From contig NW_004624783.1 of assembly GCF_000247695.1 (NCBI RefSeq), positions 2,908,873 through 2,972,872 on the forward strand: a DNA stretch of 64,000 nucleotides. The letters run 5' to 3'. Positions within the stretch are counted from its first letter, which is position 1. Each line of letters opens with the position of its first letter. Shown here in pieces: positions 1 through 10,874 of the stretch. Origin of the DNA: Heterocephalus glaber (Eukaryota; Chordata; Mammalia; Rodentia; Bathyergidae). The notes beneath the pieces were generated by a model. The model was not told the DNA's origin, made no database searches, and saw only the letters and a program-made list of their open reading frames with translations. The translations under genes and the position numbers were made by a program.

Positions 1-655
1 ATTATATTTTATCATTTTTAATTATCTGTAATTAATTTTTGAGATGATATAAGGTGAATTGGTAGATTTTTCTCCACACTGCTATGCCACCATTTACTGA
101 ATTACCCTATCCTAACCAAACTTATCATATACAGTAAGTACTTACAGAAACTGAGATGTGTATTCATTTCCACTGACGTCATAATCTGATTCACACTGGG
201 ACTTCATTCAAAAACTACTTTTTTATGGCGATGGCTAGTAGACTTCACTTCCAAATGTCCAACTTCTATTAACCATAATTCTCACTTGGAAGTTAATTAT
301 GTTGCAGTCAGCTTCCATCAAACTATTTTGCTTTCTAAGAACAAGTCTAATGGATTTCTCTTTGCTGTGGCTCATTTTCTCCTCTCTGTTTTAAATAACC
401 TTTTCTCATAGTTTGAAAGGTAACACACATGGGTTTTTATGTATTTTATTTACAGATGAGGTTGCATTGTTTAAATTTATGCCTGATTTTTATTTATGGC
501 ACAAGTAATTCTTACAACCTACTCTTATAAAACTTTTAAAGTAATACCTATTCTTTCTATAACTTAGATAAAATATTTATTTACAATTTCTCTTGTTAAG
601 CATTTAGGTAAGGCGCCAATTTTTCATTGCTGCAGTGAATATACAAATATATATA

Positions 656-728
656 TTTTGGTACTGGGGATCGAACTCGGGTCCTTGAGAGGCAGGCCAG
701 TGGAACCACTGAGTTAAATCCCCAGCCC
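656..728 (-). repeat. ID-type SINE, young form
   Basis: Reverse-strand copy of the tRNA-derived ID SINE. Read on the plus strand it begins with the T-rich tail and GGTACTGGGGATCGAACTCG (complement of the B box) and ends GCTAAATCC-like/CCCAGCCC (complement of the A-box head). It sits next to an L1M 3' end. Confidence 0.9.
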
Positions 729-740
729 TTGAATATATTT

Positions 741-819
741 TTTAATTGTGGTAAAATAATACAAAACATAAAATTCACCATTTTAACAATTTTAAGTGTA
801 TAGTTTCAGTAGCATTTTC
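741..819 (-). repeat. L1M 3' UTR, part 1 (split by LTR)
   Basis: The stretch with AAAATTCACCATTTTAAC is the antisense of the last part of an old L1M 3' UTR. The element breaks off after CAGTAGCATT and its consensus resumes at 1599, so the DNA between is a later insertion. Confidence 0.8.
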
Positions 820-1598
820 TGTCTGGGAAAAAAAAAACAGTGCAGCTCTCTGCTATCATTCATTTAATTTTACAGAATCACACTTTTTGAAGCTGACTAA
901 ATCTGACTGGTTTCAATGTGAAAATAAAGTATAAAAACTGTTCTTGCTGTTAGTTCTAAGGAGAACTTGTCTCTAATTTGAATACAACAAAAATGCATAT
1001 GATCAGTAAAAGATAAAGTTAGAAATATACTTAGGGATATATAGGGGTAAGTAAATACTGTAGCCACAAAGCACTGCCAGTGAGTATTCTCAGGGCAAAC
1101 AGGAAACGTGATTCACTAAGTATATTTCATAGGGAAAAGTTTTAGATAACTTAGTAGATTGAATATTAAGGTAGTTGCAGAAGCAAAATAAGTAATGTGT
1201 TCCTTTAAGATTTGCTTTTCCTGCAAAATAAGTAATGTGTTCCTTTAAGATTTGCTTTTCCTGTAACTCTCCTTATTTAAGGTGAAGGTAATCTGACTCT
1301 TTAAAAAGTAACTTCATTAACTTAACAAAGTTGCAATGGCGGGGTAAATTTACAATGTATATGTGCCTATCTTGTGTCTGTGACTTGTAAATAGGAACTG
1401 GAATTGTATTTACACATCAAAGACCACTAGGAATGAGATAATGGCTAAAAAGGATATAAAAAGGGAAACACTGACCAAAGGGGCATGGATCCTAACCAGA
1501 CCAGTTTCTGGCAGTCCTGCCTTGCTCGGGAGTAGAAATTTTATTATTTTACCCAAATTCTGTGTCTCCGTGTATTTCTTTCTGAGATTTCCAGAACA
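820..1598 (+). mobile_element. Solo LTR of an endogenous retrovirus (ERV1-like)
   Basis: About 780 bp interrupting an L1M 3' UTR. It begins TGTCTGGG and ends CCAGAACA, which fits the TG...CA ends of an LTR. It has a TATA-like ATATAAAAAGGG near 1455, and a C/T-rich stretch ending TGTGTCTCCGTGTATTTCTT near the 3' end, as in gammaretrovirus-like LTRs. No internal retroviral genes are present. Host flanks CATT and CATTC are compatible with a short target duplication but do not prove it. It carries a perfect 40-bp tandem duplication. Family name not assigned. Confidence 0.55.
1183..1262 (+). repeat. Perfect 40-bp tandem duplication
   Basis: Two identical 40-bp units, 1183-1222 and 1223-1262, each beginning GCAAAATAAGTAATG and ending GCTTTTCCT. 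They lie inside the LTR-like insertion. Confidence 0.95.
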
Positions 1599-2060
1599 CA
1601 TTCATAGTTTTGGGCAAACATTACCATTATTGATTTCTAGAAAATTTTTCATATTCCTAAACTGAAACTATACCCATTAAATAAGAATTCTTTACTCTTC
1701 CCTCCTGGCAACTACCACTCTACTTTCTGTTTCTATGAATTTTAGCCACTCTAGAAACCTTCAATAAGTGGAATTACTCAATGCTGTCCTTTTCTGTTTC
1801 ACTTACTATACAACCTTTTCACTTACTGTTTCACTTACTATACTATCTTTAGAATTTATCCATGTGGTATTATGTGTCAGAACTTCCTGTCTTAAGGCTG
1901 AATAACATTCCATTGTATGTATATATCACATTTTGTTATTCAGTTTATCACTGATGGACACTTGGCTTTCTTACAGCTTTTGCCTATTATAAGTAATAAT
2001 GTTATGTACATGAGCATAAAAATATCTGAATTCTTGTCTTCAATTATTTTGTGTTACAAT
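1599..2060 (-). repeat. L1M 3' UTR, part 2
   Basis: Continues the antisense L1M 3' UTR started at 741: ATACCCATTAAA, then CTACTTTCTGTTTCTATGAA, then AACATTCCATTGTATGTATA and a CACTGATGGACACTTGG segment in consensus order. A short internal duplication (TTTCACTTACTATAC) is seen at about 1795-1850. Open frames here are chance. Confidence 0.85.
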
Positions 2061-2224
2061 GAATACAACATTAACTTAAGCTTTTTCTACATTTCACACA
2101 CTTTCCTTAGAACAGAAACCTATAAAACTACACTAGAAGGACAGAAAAAAATAGTGAAGAGAGCAAAAATACTTTTAAAAATTTTGATATCATATAGGAG
2201 ATCTTTTAAAAGGGGGACAGGGAC

Positions 2225-2560
2225 AAGTTCTTTACTATCGCTGCATGCACATCACTTTTCCACTATGAACTTGGCAGCACCTCTCATCAAGAAAAAGAGC
2301 GCATTTCTCCACCATGTGAATCTTTGGTTAAACTGTGGGACATTACAAACTGTGATGCAAGCCCAACCTGGACAAGTGCTTGAGCACAGGGGCTTGATTT
2401 CACATGAACAAGGCCCAGCTAATCTCTTGAAGGATGACAAGCAATGTGGAAAGCCCCAGGCTAAACCAGTGGACACTGCCCTAGAATAGCCAACCACAGC
2501 TGAGCCAATCCAAATCCTAAAAAATGCCCAGGCAAACCCAGATGAATGAACAATAAGTAT
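2225..2560. repeat. Ancient interspersed repeat-like, family unassigned
   Basis: GC-richer than its surroundings, with phrases such as GCACCTCTCATCAAGA, TTTCTCCACC and ACATGAACAAGGCCCAGC that recall a common old mammalian repeat, but I cannot name the family. Long frames on both strands through it show no recognisable protein and no splice context. Confidence 0.35.
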
Positions 2561-3415
2561 TTGGTGTTCTAAGTTAATGACTCTGGAATGGTTCATGTAA
2601 AACCTAAATGGTATGTACACATACAAATTAAAGAGTAATTCTACTATTGTGAGTTTAAAATAATTTTGACACAAAACTTAAAACTCTTACACAAGGGATA
2701 AGAATGGGGCACTGAACATAATACATTAATTTTGTTAACATTCTCAATATGTATAGATTTCTAGGTTTCCTTTTGCTATCTTGGCAGAAACTAATAACAT
2801 GTACCACCATTTGCATGGGTTTTCTCATCTGCTCTCTGCAAAACGTCTTTAACTTTTCTCATCTGAGCTATTTTGGAGCTGCCATCCCTATTTCTGCCTC
2901 CCAACCCTGTTTCCTATTAATCTTACTCCCTTCTGTGCAGTCACAAACATGTTCCAAACTTTTTTCTTTCTTTGCTAAGGACAATTTATTTTCTATTGGC
3001 AGCACAAAGACAAAATATTAATTGAGAACAATGCCTACACAGATGTGGACAATGATATGTGCTACTCAGTAAGAACCTGTGTGCATTTAATCAGCAAGTT
3101 TCAAATGTTTGATCACTGCTTACATCACTCAACTGTTTTCTGCAGATGATCAATCAAATCTCTTTCTGATGATGAAAGATTTCATTGTCATGACATTTCT
3201 CCAAGGTGCCAACTGTTCTCTAGTCTTCTCTTGGATCTGAAATGAAGCCTCAGGTTGGCATCACTCTCACTCTCCAAATATCAACCCATGCTTGAGCTGC
3301 CAACCTTGCCTACCACTGTTATCAGTGCCAAGCCAACCTTCTTCATCCCATTTTTTCAAATGAGATTATCTGTCATTTAAATGAGCCCAACTCCTACTAC
3401 TCTATTAAAATTTCA

Positions 3416-3495
3416 GGGCTGGGGATTTAGCTCAGTGGTTTTGGCGCCTGCCTCACAAGCGCAAGGTCCTGAGTAAGACCCCCAGTACCAAAAAA
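3416..3495 (+). repeat. ID-type SINE, young form
   Basis: GGGCTGGGGATTTAGCTCAG head (A box), CCTCACAAGCGCAAGGTCC middle, ending CCCCCAGTACC plus A tail. The B box is damaged (GAGTAAGACC). Confidence 0.92.
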
Positions 3496-3949
3496 CAAGA
3501 TTTCATTACTCTTTCTTGTACAAAGTAGGATCAATCTCCTGAATAACAGTATATCTCTCATCTCTTGGTTCATGAAATACATTTATGTGGATACTGTAAG
3601 ACTGTGTGGTAGAAAGAATGGGTTTAGGGAGATGTATGTATAAATGGCATATTTATATTTACCATTTGGGATGTGGTGATTGACCCTCATCATAAATGGA
3701 CAAATTCATATATTAGGAGAACAAAGAGTAAACAATCAACTTTGAAAACAATGGCTTAAAACAGAAATATCTTAAATAAATATTTCTACCACAAACAGTT
3801 CAAATCCTAAAGGAATGAGCAGCTAGTTTGGCAGTTCCCCCAAAAAACTGAGCACAGAGTTACCAAGCAAAATGAAAATATGTCCACACAAAATCTGTGG
3901 TACATGAATGTTCACAGTATTATTAGTCATAGTAGTCAAAAAGTAAATC

Positions 3950-4026
3950 GGGCCCGGGATTTAGCTCAGTGGCACTGCGCCTGCCTCGCAAGTGCAAAGT
4001 CCTGAGTTTGATCCCCGGTACAAAAA
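3950..4026 (+). repeat. ID-type SINE, young form
   Basis: GGGCCCGGGATTTAGCTCAG through GAGTTTGATCCCCGGTAC and an A tail. Flanks repeat AAAAAGTAAA on both sides, the expected target-site duplication of L1-driven insertion. Confidence 0.93.
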
Positions 4027-4919
4027 GTAAAACTCACCCAAAGGTCCATAAATTAATAAATAAATCAAACAAAGAAGAACAGCTAACCAAGAAATTTTCT
4101 ATTCGGACTCATGAAACCACAGTTATTTGACAATAAGGCTTTCCCTGATCTAAATTCACTATTTTGATAATTATATGTTATAAAAAGTGATGCTATTGAT
4201 AAATTCTTTAGAAACTGACTGTAGTAGAGTATTTTTACTACTGTAAGAACTTGATTTGAGGAAAATCAAGTGCTACTGGAAACCAATATCCTATGCTACT
4301 GACGTAATGACTTCCAGGGCTGGAAGACATAAAGGTTTTATAGCTAACTGAAGAAGATATGCACTGAAGTTCTTGAAATACACTTCATCGTACATGGACA
4401 TCAACTGGTTTCAAGAAAAAATTTGGTCCACATTTTCCCCTCTCTGTGTAATAATTAAAACCAGTAATAAAATGATGTGTACAAAAGAAACAATATACTC
4501 TGAAGAATTTATTCTTTGTAAAATGGTATGTTAAGAATTATTTTAGTTTATCAGACTAAATTGGTGGCAGCAACAAAAAGATTTAGAATAACTGTAGTGC
4601 AATGCATTAGATATCAATATAGTTACATGCAGAAGATAATAATTTACCACAGTAAAATGAATACAAAATACTGGGTCAAAAATAATCCTCAACTCTTTTG
4701 ACATTTTTTTCTCATTATCATGCCCCATTGCTACACCCTTAAGTCTAACTCCTCAGGGTACCACTACCTAAACAATTTAAACGATCTTACCCTACTTTCT
4801 TTTATATATTTTTTATCTTTTCTTTAGAATTCTTTTGAGAACTTTGGTGCTTTATGTTGTCTCTATGAACCGTCTCTTCATATAGACTAAAGAGTTTTTC
4901 ATGAATAATTTTGATACTA

Positions 4920-4998
4920 TGGGCTGGAGCTGTATCTCAGTGGTATTGTGTGTGCTTAGTATGCACGAGGCCCTACATTCATTTCCAACAATAACAAC
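4920..4998 (+). repeat. ID-type SINE, older form
   Basis: Older subfamily: GGGCTGGAGCTGTATCTCAG, TATGCACGAGGCCCT, degenerate B box and an ACCACAA end. It runs directly into a purine-rich tract. Confidence 0.8.
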
Positions 4999-5083
4999 CA
5001 CAAGGGGGAGGAGGAGAGGCAGAGGCAGGGAGGAGGAAGGAAAGAGGGGAAAAAGAGGGGGTGGAAAGAGGAGGAGGAGGTGA
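4999..5083 (+). repeat. Purine-rich (AGG/GGA) tract
   Basis: About 85 bp of almost pure A/G made of AGG, GGA and GAAAG units, probably grown from the tail of the adjoining SINE. The open frame through it is only low-complexity Arg/Gly/Glu. Confidence 0.9.
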
Positions 5084-5293
5084 AAGTGGAAGAATTCTTA
5101 TTGTTGTATGCTGAAGCAGTATCTAATGCTGCTCAGAAGCAGCTCTTCATCAAAGTTTCCGGAATATTCATTCTAGAAGTAAGTTTCTCAGAAATTACAT
5201 GAAGGAAAAATTATTTGTCATAAATACAGCAATATTCCTGAGTTGAATATCAGAATTACATTAATCAAATTGATTACAAAATAACAAAATATA

Positions 5294-5391
5294 TTTTTTT
5301 GTTTTTTGTTTTTTTTGGTACCAGGGATCGAACTCGGGTCCATGAGCTTACGCAGCAGGCAGTGAAACCACTGAGCTAAATCCCCGGCCCC
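5294..5391 (-). repeat. ID-type SINE, young form
   Basis: T-rich tail, then GGTACCAGGGATCGAACTCG, ending GCTAAATCCCCGGCCC. Confidence 0.93.
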
Positions 5392-6079
5392 AAACTATTT
5401 TAATAAACATATAAAGCACCTAGAACATATCTGGGTATAAAAATTTCTCAATAAGTATTAGATATTACATTATATACATAAATTGGTAAGCATGGTAAAA
5501 GCTCTGAGTCAGCTACAAATGTGCTAAAAAAGCACACTTAATGGAAAAAACAATTTTCTCCTCCGCCCAAATACTGTTCACCAAATTAGAGAGCAGATAC
5601 AGTACACATATCCAGCAATTCCACATATCTAGATATTAATCAAGAATTGAAAGTGAATAAAAATGGCCTCGCAAGGGACAAGATAGATGTTACAAATTTC
5701 ACAAGCTTTACTGCTTACCCCAGGTGTATTTACTTTCACTTTACACACAACACTACATTCTTATATCCAATTTCTACATCTATAGGAAAGAAGAGAAGGA
5801 TTACTGAAAGTAAGCTAAGAACAGAGAGAAAAAGGCTGACAAGAGCAAAAGAAAGAAAGAAGGAAAGCATTTCCTAGGAAATAGATAAAATTTTTAATCA
5901 TAGAAGTAACATCAGATATAGAGCTAAAACTTTCACATACTTTAGCTCCAATCCCAACTGTTCTCCTGAAGGTAAGAAGAATCAACCTTAATGTACTGAG
6001 GCTTTAAAAGAGTTAACTTGCCAACAAAATTATGAGATCAATAAAACCATGCTTAACCATATCACTGAACTAACTTCAA

Positions 6080-6345
6080 TTTCCTCCTCACTATCTGACC
6101 CTCATAGAATTTCCTGTAGGCCTGAATCTTCTTCCTGACTCAGAGTCTTCACAATTTTCTTCCCTATGTTTGAAATGCTTCTCCTCACCTCTGCCCCATT
6201 TCTCTTCATTTGCCCACCTCCAAGGATCCTTCAGAGATGTTCCCCAGAGCAGATTTCTGAGTCTACTGACTAGATTACATCCTATACTCTATATTTTCAA
6301 AGGATTCTTTATCCCCTTTTGATAGCACTTATCACAACTTAATAA
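6080..6345 (+). repeat. L2 3' region
   Basis: Shows the L2 phrase order: a GAAATGCTTCTCCTCACC segment, CTCCAAGGATCCTTCAGAG, then TTTGATAGCACTTATCACA. Old and diverged. Confidence 0.6.
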
Positions 6346-7334
6346 AATTGTTTGAGGCTGGGCTGAGAATTTACTGTAAATGGACATGGAAGACCATATA
6401 AATGGGCTTAAAAATATGTCTTAAAGCTAGACTATAGTAAGTCATATATAACTAAGTAAATTCACTAAAAATCATTAAATTATATATTTAAAATGTGTGA
6501 ATTTTAAGTTACACTTATTATGCCTCAATAAAAGTTACTTAAAATAAAACAGGTACATCAGATTCCAAAAAACATGCTATTTCATAAGCAGAAAGGAGAA
6601 AAAAGAAGGGATTTGAGAGATCCAGTCATAATGTAATTTATGATGAGCTTATAGGGTCGGAAATGAATATTAAGAAAATGCCCATCTTCAATATAAATAG
6701 CAAGATTTGTTTAAAAATTTAAAACTATAAATGAATTGGTTAACGAAGACAAGTTTATTTCTTTCTCTACTTTGAAGGTACATATAGTTCAGGCCTGGAA
6801 TGCTGGTCACCAGAGATCAAGGCTCCTTTCTCCTTTACCACATTAGTGCTTAGCTTGGCTTCCAATTTCAAGATGGCCTTTTAATCCATGATGGCATCTT
6901 GATTAATTTCAGCCATGCTGTCCAAATTCTAGGCCAAAATGAAGAAGAAAGGGTACCTTTCAGTTGATCAGCCCATTAAGGCATTCTCTCATAACCTTTA
7001 TCTAGCTAAGTCTACTTTTACCTCACTGGTCACACCCAGCTGCAAAATACAATGATAAATGTATTTCTGGGAACAATACCACCTAGAATACTGTCAGAAG
7101 AGAGGACAGGTGTAAAGGTAGAGAAGGAAGTATATACATGGATACTAAGCCTATGAGAGGCCCTTTAAAATTGGTCAGGGCCAAAATAATCAAAAAAATC
7201 TGGAATAAAATTTATACTAATGTACAATTAAATATTTAGCATAGATAGATTATGGCATATTATTTTATTATATTCAAGAATATGGTATGCCTTATAAGAA
7301 TCTAAACTAGCTACTCATTTTCAATTCAAAAGTT

Positions 7335-7420
7335 GGGCTGGGGATTCAGCTCAGTGATTTCTCCATCTGCTGCGCAAGCGCAAGGACCCAAGTTCAATCC
7401 CCGGTACCAAAAAAAAAAAA
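7335..7420 (+). repeat. ID-type SINE, young form, with 16-bp target duplication
   Basis: GGGCTGGGGATTCAGCTCAG to CCCCGGTACC and a pure A tail. Flanks TTTCAATTCAAAAGT and TTTCAATTTAAAAGT match at all but one base. Recent insertion. Confidence 0.95.
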
Positions 7421-7830
7421 TGTATTTTCAATTTAAAAGTAGTCACAAATTTTATGACAATAATAGTTTGGAAATTAGTCTTTAACATACCTTTTGTAAG
7501 CATTCTCCCATCTCTAGTTTTGTAACTCATGTATAAAACCTAAATGAAGGAGATTTGTACAAACATCCAATTATACAAACACCCAATTATAGAGCCTGGT
7601 AGTTGTTAATTTGTTACTATAGCTACAAGTTTTATGCCATTTGATGGGAATATCTCTTTTCAAATTGCTCTAGGCTCAAGGGAAAAGGCATAAGGTTGAT
7701 GATCTCTCTGGGGGATGTAAGATAATTCATAAATGCTATAAAGTTAAAGAGGAAATAAAGGTAGTTGGTCAGAGAAAACCGGTCTATCCTGATGAGCACC
7801 ATTTTTCTTCATTTTATTTCAAGGTTAATA

Positions 7831-7994
7831 GTAGTGGTTCCCAAAGCATATTCCATAGATGAACAGCAACAACATCACATAAGAACTTGCTAGAAATATA
7901 AACTTGCAGCCTACCAAGTTAGAAATTCAGGGACTAGAGGTCTGTGTTTTAACAATCCCTTCAGGTATCTAATTCACTCTATGTTGAAGAACAA
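7831..7994 (+). mobile_element. MER5-type hAT-Charlie fragment
   Basis: Begins AGTGGTTCCCAAAGCAT, passes through AACTTGCTAGAAATATAAA and TCTGTGTTTTAACAATCCCT, and ends near TTGAAGAACAAT: the start, middle and end of the non-autonomous MER5 hAT element. Confidence 0.8.
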
Positions 7995-8263
7995 TATCTC
8001 AAGAAATACTCCATATTCCACTTTTTTCACTGAAAATATGGTAAGTTCTCAAGGACAAATTAAGATAAGAAATGATGTCATTATATATTTAATTAGGTAC
8101 CTTTGTGCTCATTGATGTAAAAAAATTGCACACATTTGTTTTCATTTAATTAGTACAAGTTTGTAGTACATAATTTTTACATTCTTTGTGTGGTGCTGAT
8201 ATATGTGTATAATATGTCTTAATTCCTTTTTTTATCCTCTTTCCCTCCACTTCCTCCTTCTAT

Positions 8264-8363
8264 TTGTTGTTGTTGTTGTTGTTGTTTTTGGTACCGGGGA
8301 TCAAACTCAGGACCTTGTGCTTGCGAGGCAGGCACTGGAACCACTGAGCTAAATCCCCAGCCC
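8264..8363 (-). repeat. ID-type SINE with (GTT)n tail
   Basis: The tail (8264-8285) has become a GTT microsatellite. The body runs from TTTTTGGTACCGGGGATC to AAATCCCCAGCCC. The 3' flank repeats TGTTGTTG. Confidence 0.93.
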
Positions 8364-8699
8364 TGTTGTTGTTTTTTTAAGAGGAGAAAAATATGATTCT
8401 TTCCATTGCTCCAACTTACACCTTAGTTTATATCTAGCTCCAGAAGATGGGGATGGGGAGGTCAACAAGTCATGCCAGAAATCAGCCAGATAAGAACTCT
8501 TCATGAAGGCCTTGAAGAATAGAACACAGAAATGATTCTTATGCCTCCTATAAGAAACACATATTGGGCCACATACTAAGCCATATATTACATATTACTA
8601 AGCAAGATAGCTATGCCCTGTTTCCATGGCATATTCCTACTTTATCTAGAAAGAAAATCTCAACAGTCTGAGTTTCTAATTTCTGGTTATACCTTGGTA

Positions 8700-9640
8700 T
8701 GACTTTTAGTAAGTTGTTAAACATCTGTGATTTCTTTCTGAAGAGTACTGGTGATGCCCATTCACAATGTATAGAATACTACAGACTAATAACAGTGAAC
8801 CTTTTAGAGATGAGTGTGCAAACTACAACCCAAAACTCACTTATTTATCACAAAGTGCTAACACTGCAATTAAACCTGAATACTGAGGTTTTAGTTTAGA
8901 AAACAACTCGTAAGTTAACATCTTCTGTATCAAAAGAAAATCAAATAACACACATGCCATCAGTTCGTCATCACTGCTATAGACTCTGATCACAGTTGAT
9001 AAAAAAGACTAATTTTAAGAAGAAAAGCAGAGGCAATTTGCTACTTAGTAACTAAAGATTTGAAATTAAATAAGACTAAAGTCTTGAAATTTTATATTAC
9101 AAAAATGCTGAACTGCTCTATTAGATAGGTATTTATATTAATACAAAATGTTAATTATCATATTTAAAAGTTCTTAAGTTAAGTAATAGTTTATGAGGAC
9201 TGTGAGACACTACAACAGATTACCAAGGAAAACCAAAAGTGTCTATTTACTTGGTAATCTTTTAGAAACATTTATCCATGCATCTGAAAGAAATCATACC
9301 ATCAAATATAATACTACAGTAATAGCTTTAAAATTATTTTTTAGAAAAAAAATACTTCCCCCAAATTAAGTCTTACCCAAGCATCAGGCCAGGGATAGTT
9401 ATTTATAACATGTTTATACCTAGAAACATAAAGAGCACCTAAAAATCATTAAAAAGAAGTTTTTAAAAAGTCCCAAAAAAGTATTTAGTTTTCTATTCTT
9501 AATAATAATTTACTGAAAAAACATACCAACATCAAGTAAGTGTAGAAAGATATGTTAAACATCAACTAAGTGCAGAAAAACATGTTATACCCAGCTAATT
9601 AGCAGGTACCTACTCCAATCAAGTTGGTAAAATTTGAAAT
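8700..9640. other. Intron-like DNA, nothing recognised
   Basis: AT-rich sequence with no clear repeat, exon or RNA gene. A 66-codon plus-strand frame at 8699-8899 has no splice context and no family resemblance. Confidence 0.5.
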
Positions 9641-9679
9641 TTAAAAAATTTGATTATATCAAATGATATCAAGGAAAAA

Positions 9680-9920
9680 AAGAAATGGAAACTTGTAGAC
9701 TTGCAGGCTGAGAAAACTGGTAAAATGTTTTGGAAGGTAATATGGGGAGTCTATCAAACTGTAATCAGGATTATCCTTTTACTCAAGAATTCCTCATTAT
9801 GATACCTAATTTAAAGAAATATTCACAATGTTTATGAAAGTGCTCATGTAACATTTTTATAACAGCAAAATCTAAAATATGTGAACACTCAAATATTTAA
9901 AAACAAGGAACTTGAACCAC
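9680..9920 (+). repeat. L1M 3' fragment
   Basis: Diverged sense-strand L1M: segments corresponding to the usual 'small figures of ORF2 end', with GATTATCCTTTTACTCAAGA and ATTCACAATGTTTATGAAAG then AACAGCAAAATCTAAAA in order. Confidence 0.5.
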
Positions 9921-10242
9921 TCTGGTTAAAGTTACCAAGAGAAGCTTGAGAACTGTGACTAGTGAACTTTTAGCCCTTTTGCCTTTAAGGCCAATACTTA
10001 TGCATCTGCTTATGCAATACTTATGTCTCTAAATGTTCTACAGAATATAGACACTTTTAAAACCACTAGACTAGATGAGTTCAAAAGATGCTTCTTAGTC
10101 CCTCCAGAGCATATAATGATGTTGCAAAGTTTAGCACCACTGAAGTCCATCCAAACTTCATTTAAATTATTGAACCACTCCCATAGAGTGTTACCTGCAA
10201 TTCAAATCTATCATACACTAATATTAAAAAATGTATTTATCT

Positions 10243-10625
10243 TGGATGCACATTGAGGCGATACTCTTAAGTAAAATACATAGGACACACGTGTAAATAT
10301 CAAATAGTTTCTCTGGTGTGAGAAACTGAAAGTGTAAATAAGGGTCAAAATGTATAATAGATAATGTGAAGTAAGAAGAAAGGGGCAAAGGGAAAGGTAA
10401 AGTGGGAGGGGTAGGGGAAAGGAAAGAAGGGAATGGAATTAATGTAAGAAAATGAAAAACTGGAAACAAAGTCTTTGTAAATACAGAGGCGTGGAGGGGT
10501 TGAAGGGAGGGCAGGGGAAGGGGGAAAAAATAAGAATCAAGATATATCATGTAAAGGTACAAATTTCCGATGATAAATGTCATTATACTGTATACCTAAA
10601 ATGTACCAATAAAATTAATTTTTTT
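10243..10625 (+). mobile_element. 5'-truncated L1, lineage-specific 3' end
   Basis: About 380 bp flanked by a 15-bp target duplication (AAAATGTATTTATCT at 10228-10242 and AAAATGTATTTACCT at 10626-10640, one difference). Contains a purine-rich, G-rich core (GGGAGGGGTAGGGGAAAGG) and ends TGTACCAATAAAATTAA, a poly(A) signal followed by the tail. The same 3' end recurs at 41340 (plus), 26795 (plus) and 13509 (minus). Open frames on either strand are part of this UTR. Confidence 0.9.
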
Positions 10626-10750
10626 AAAATGTATTTACCTAGTCTATTCAAATATTCTAAAACATAACTTAATATCCAACTACCAAATATAACAAAACCA
10701 TCAATAAGCCAACCACTGTGGACAAAGTATTTCTGAAAATATTTCCTCAG

Positions 10751-10873
10751 CACATGTCCTATTTTAAAACTTTTTTTTTTTGGTACTGGAGATTGAACTT
10801 CAGACCTTGTGCTGGTGAGGCAGGAGCCAGAACCACTGAGCTAAATCCCTGGACCCACATGTCCTATTTTAAA
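10751..10873 (-). repeat. ID-type SINE with perfect 18-bp target duplication
   Basis: Element body at about 10769-10855 with the T tail on the left and ATCCCTGGACC on the right. CACATGTCCTATTTTAAA is present exactly at 10751-10768 and again at 10856-10873. Confidence 0.96.
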
Positions 10874-10874
10874 G

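Noticed and set aside
1917..2489. 190-codon plus-strand open frame, the longest in the window
   Set aside because: Its first half is antisense L1M 3' UTR and its second half an old repeat-like segment; no codon bias, motif or splice context.
2252..2674. 140-codon minus-strand open frame
   Set aside because: Overlaps the same repeat-like segment on the other strand; no recognisable domain.
10224..10583. 119-codon Phe/Pro/Ser-rich minus-strand frame
   Set aside because: It is the reverse of the purine-rich L1 3' UTR; the same artefact occurs at 26781 and 41193-41638.
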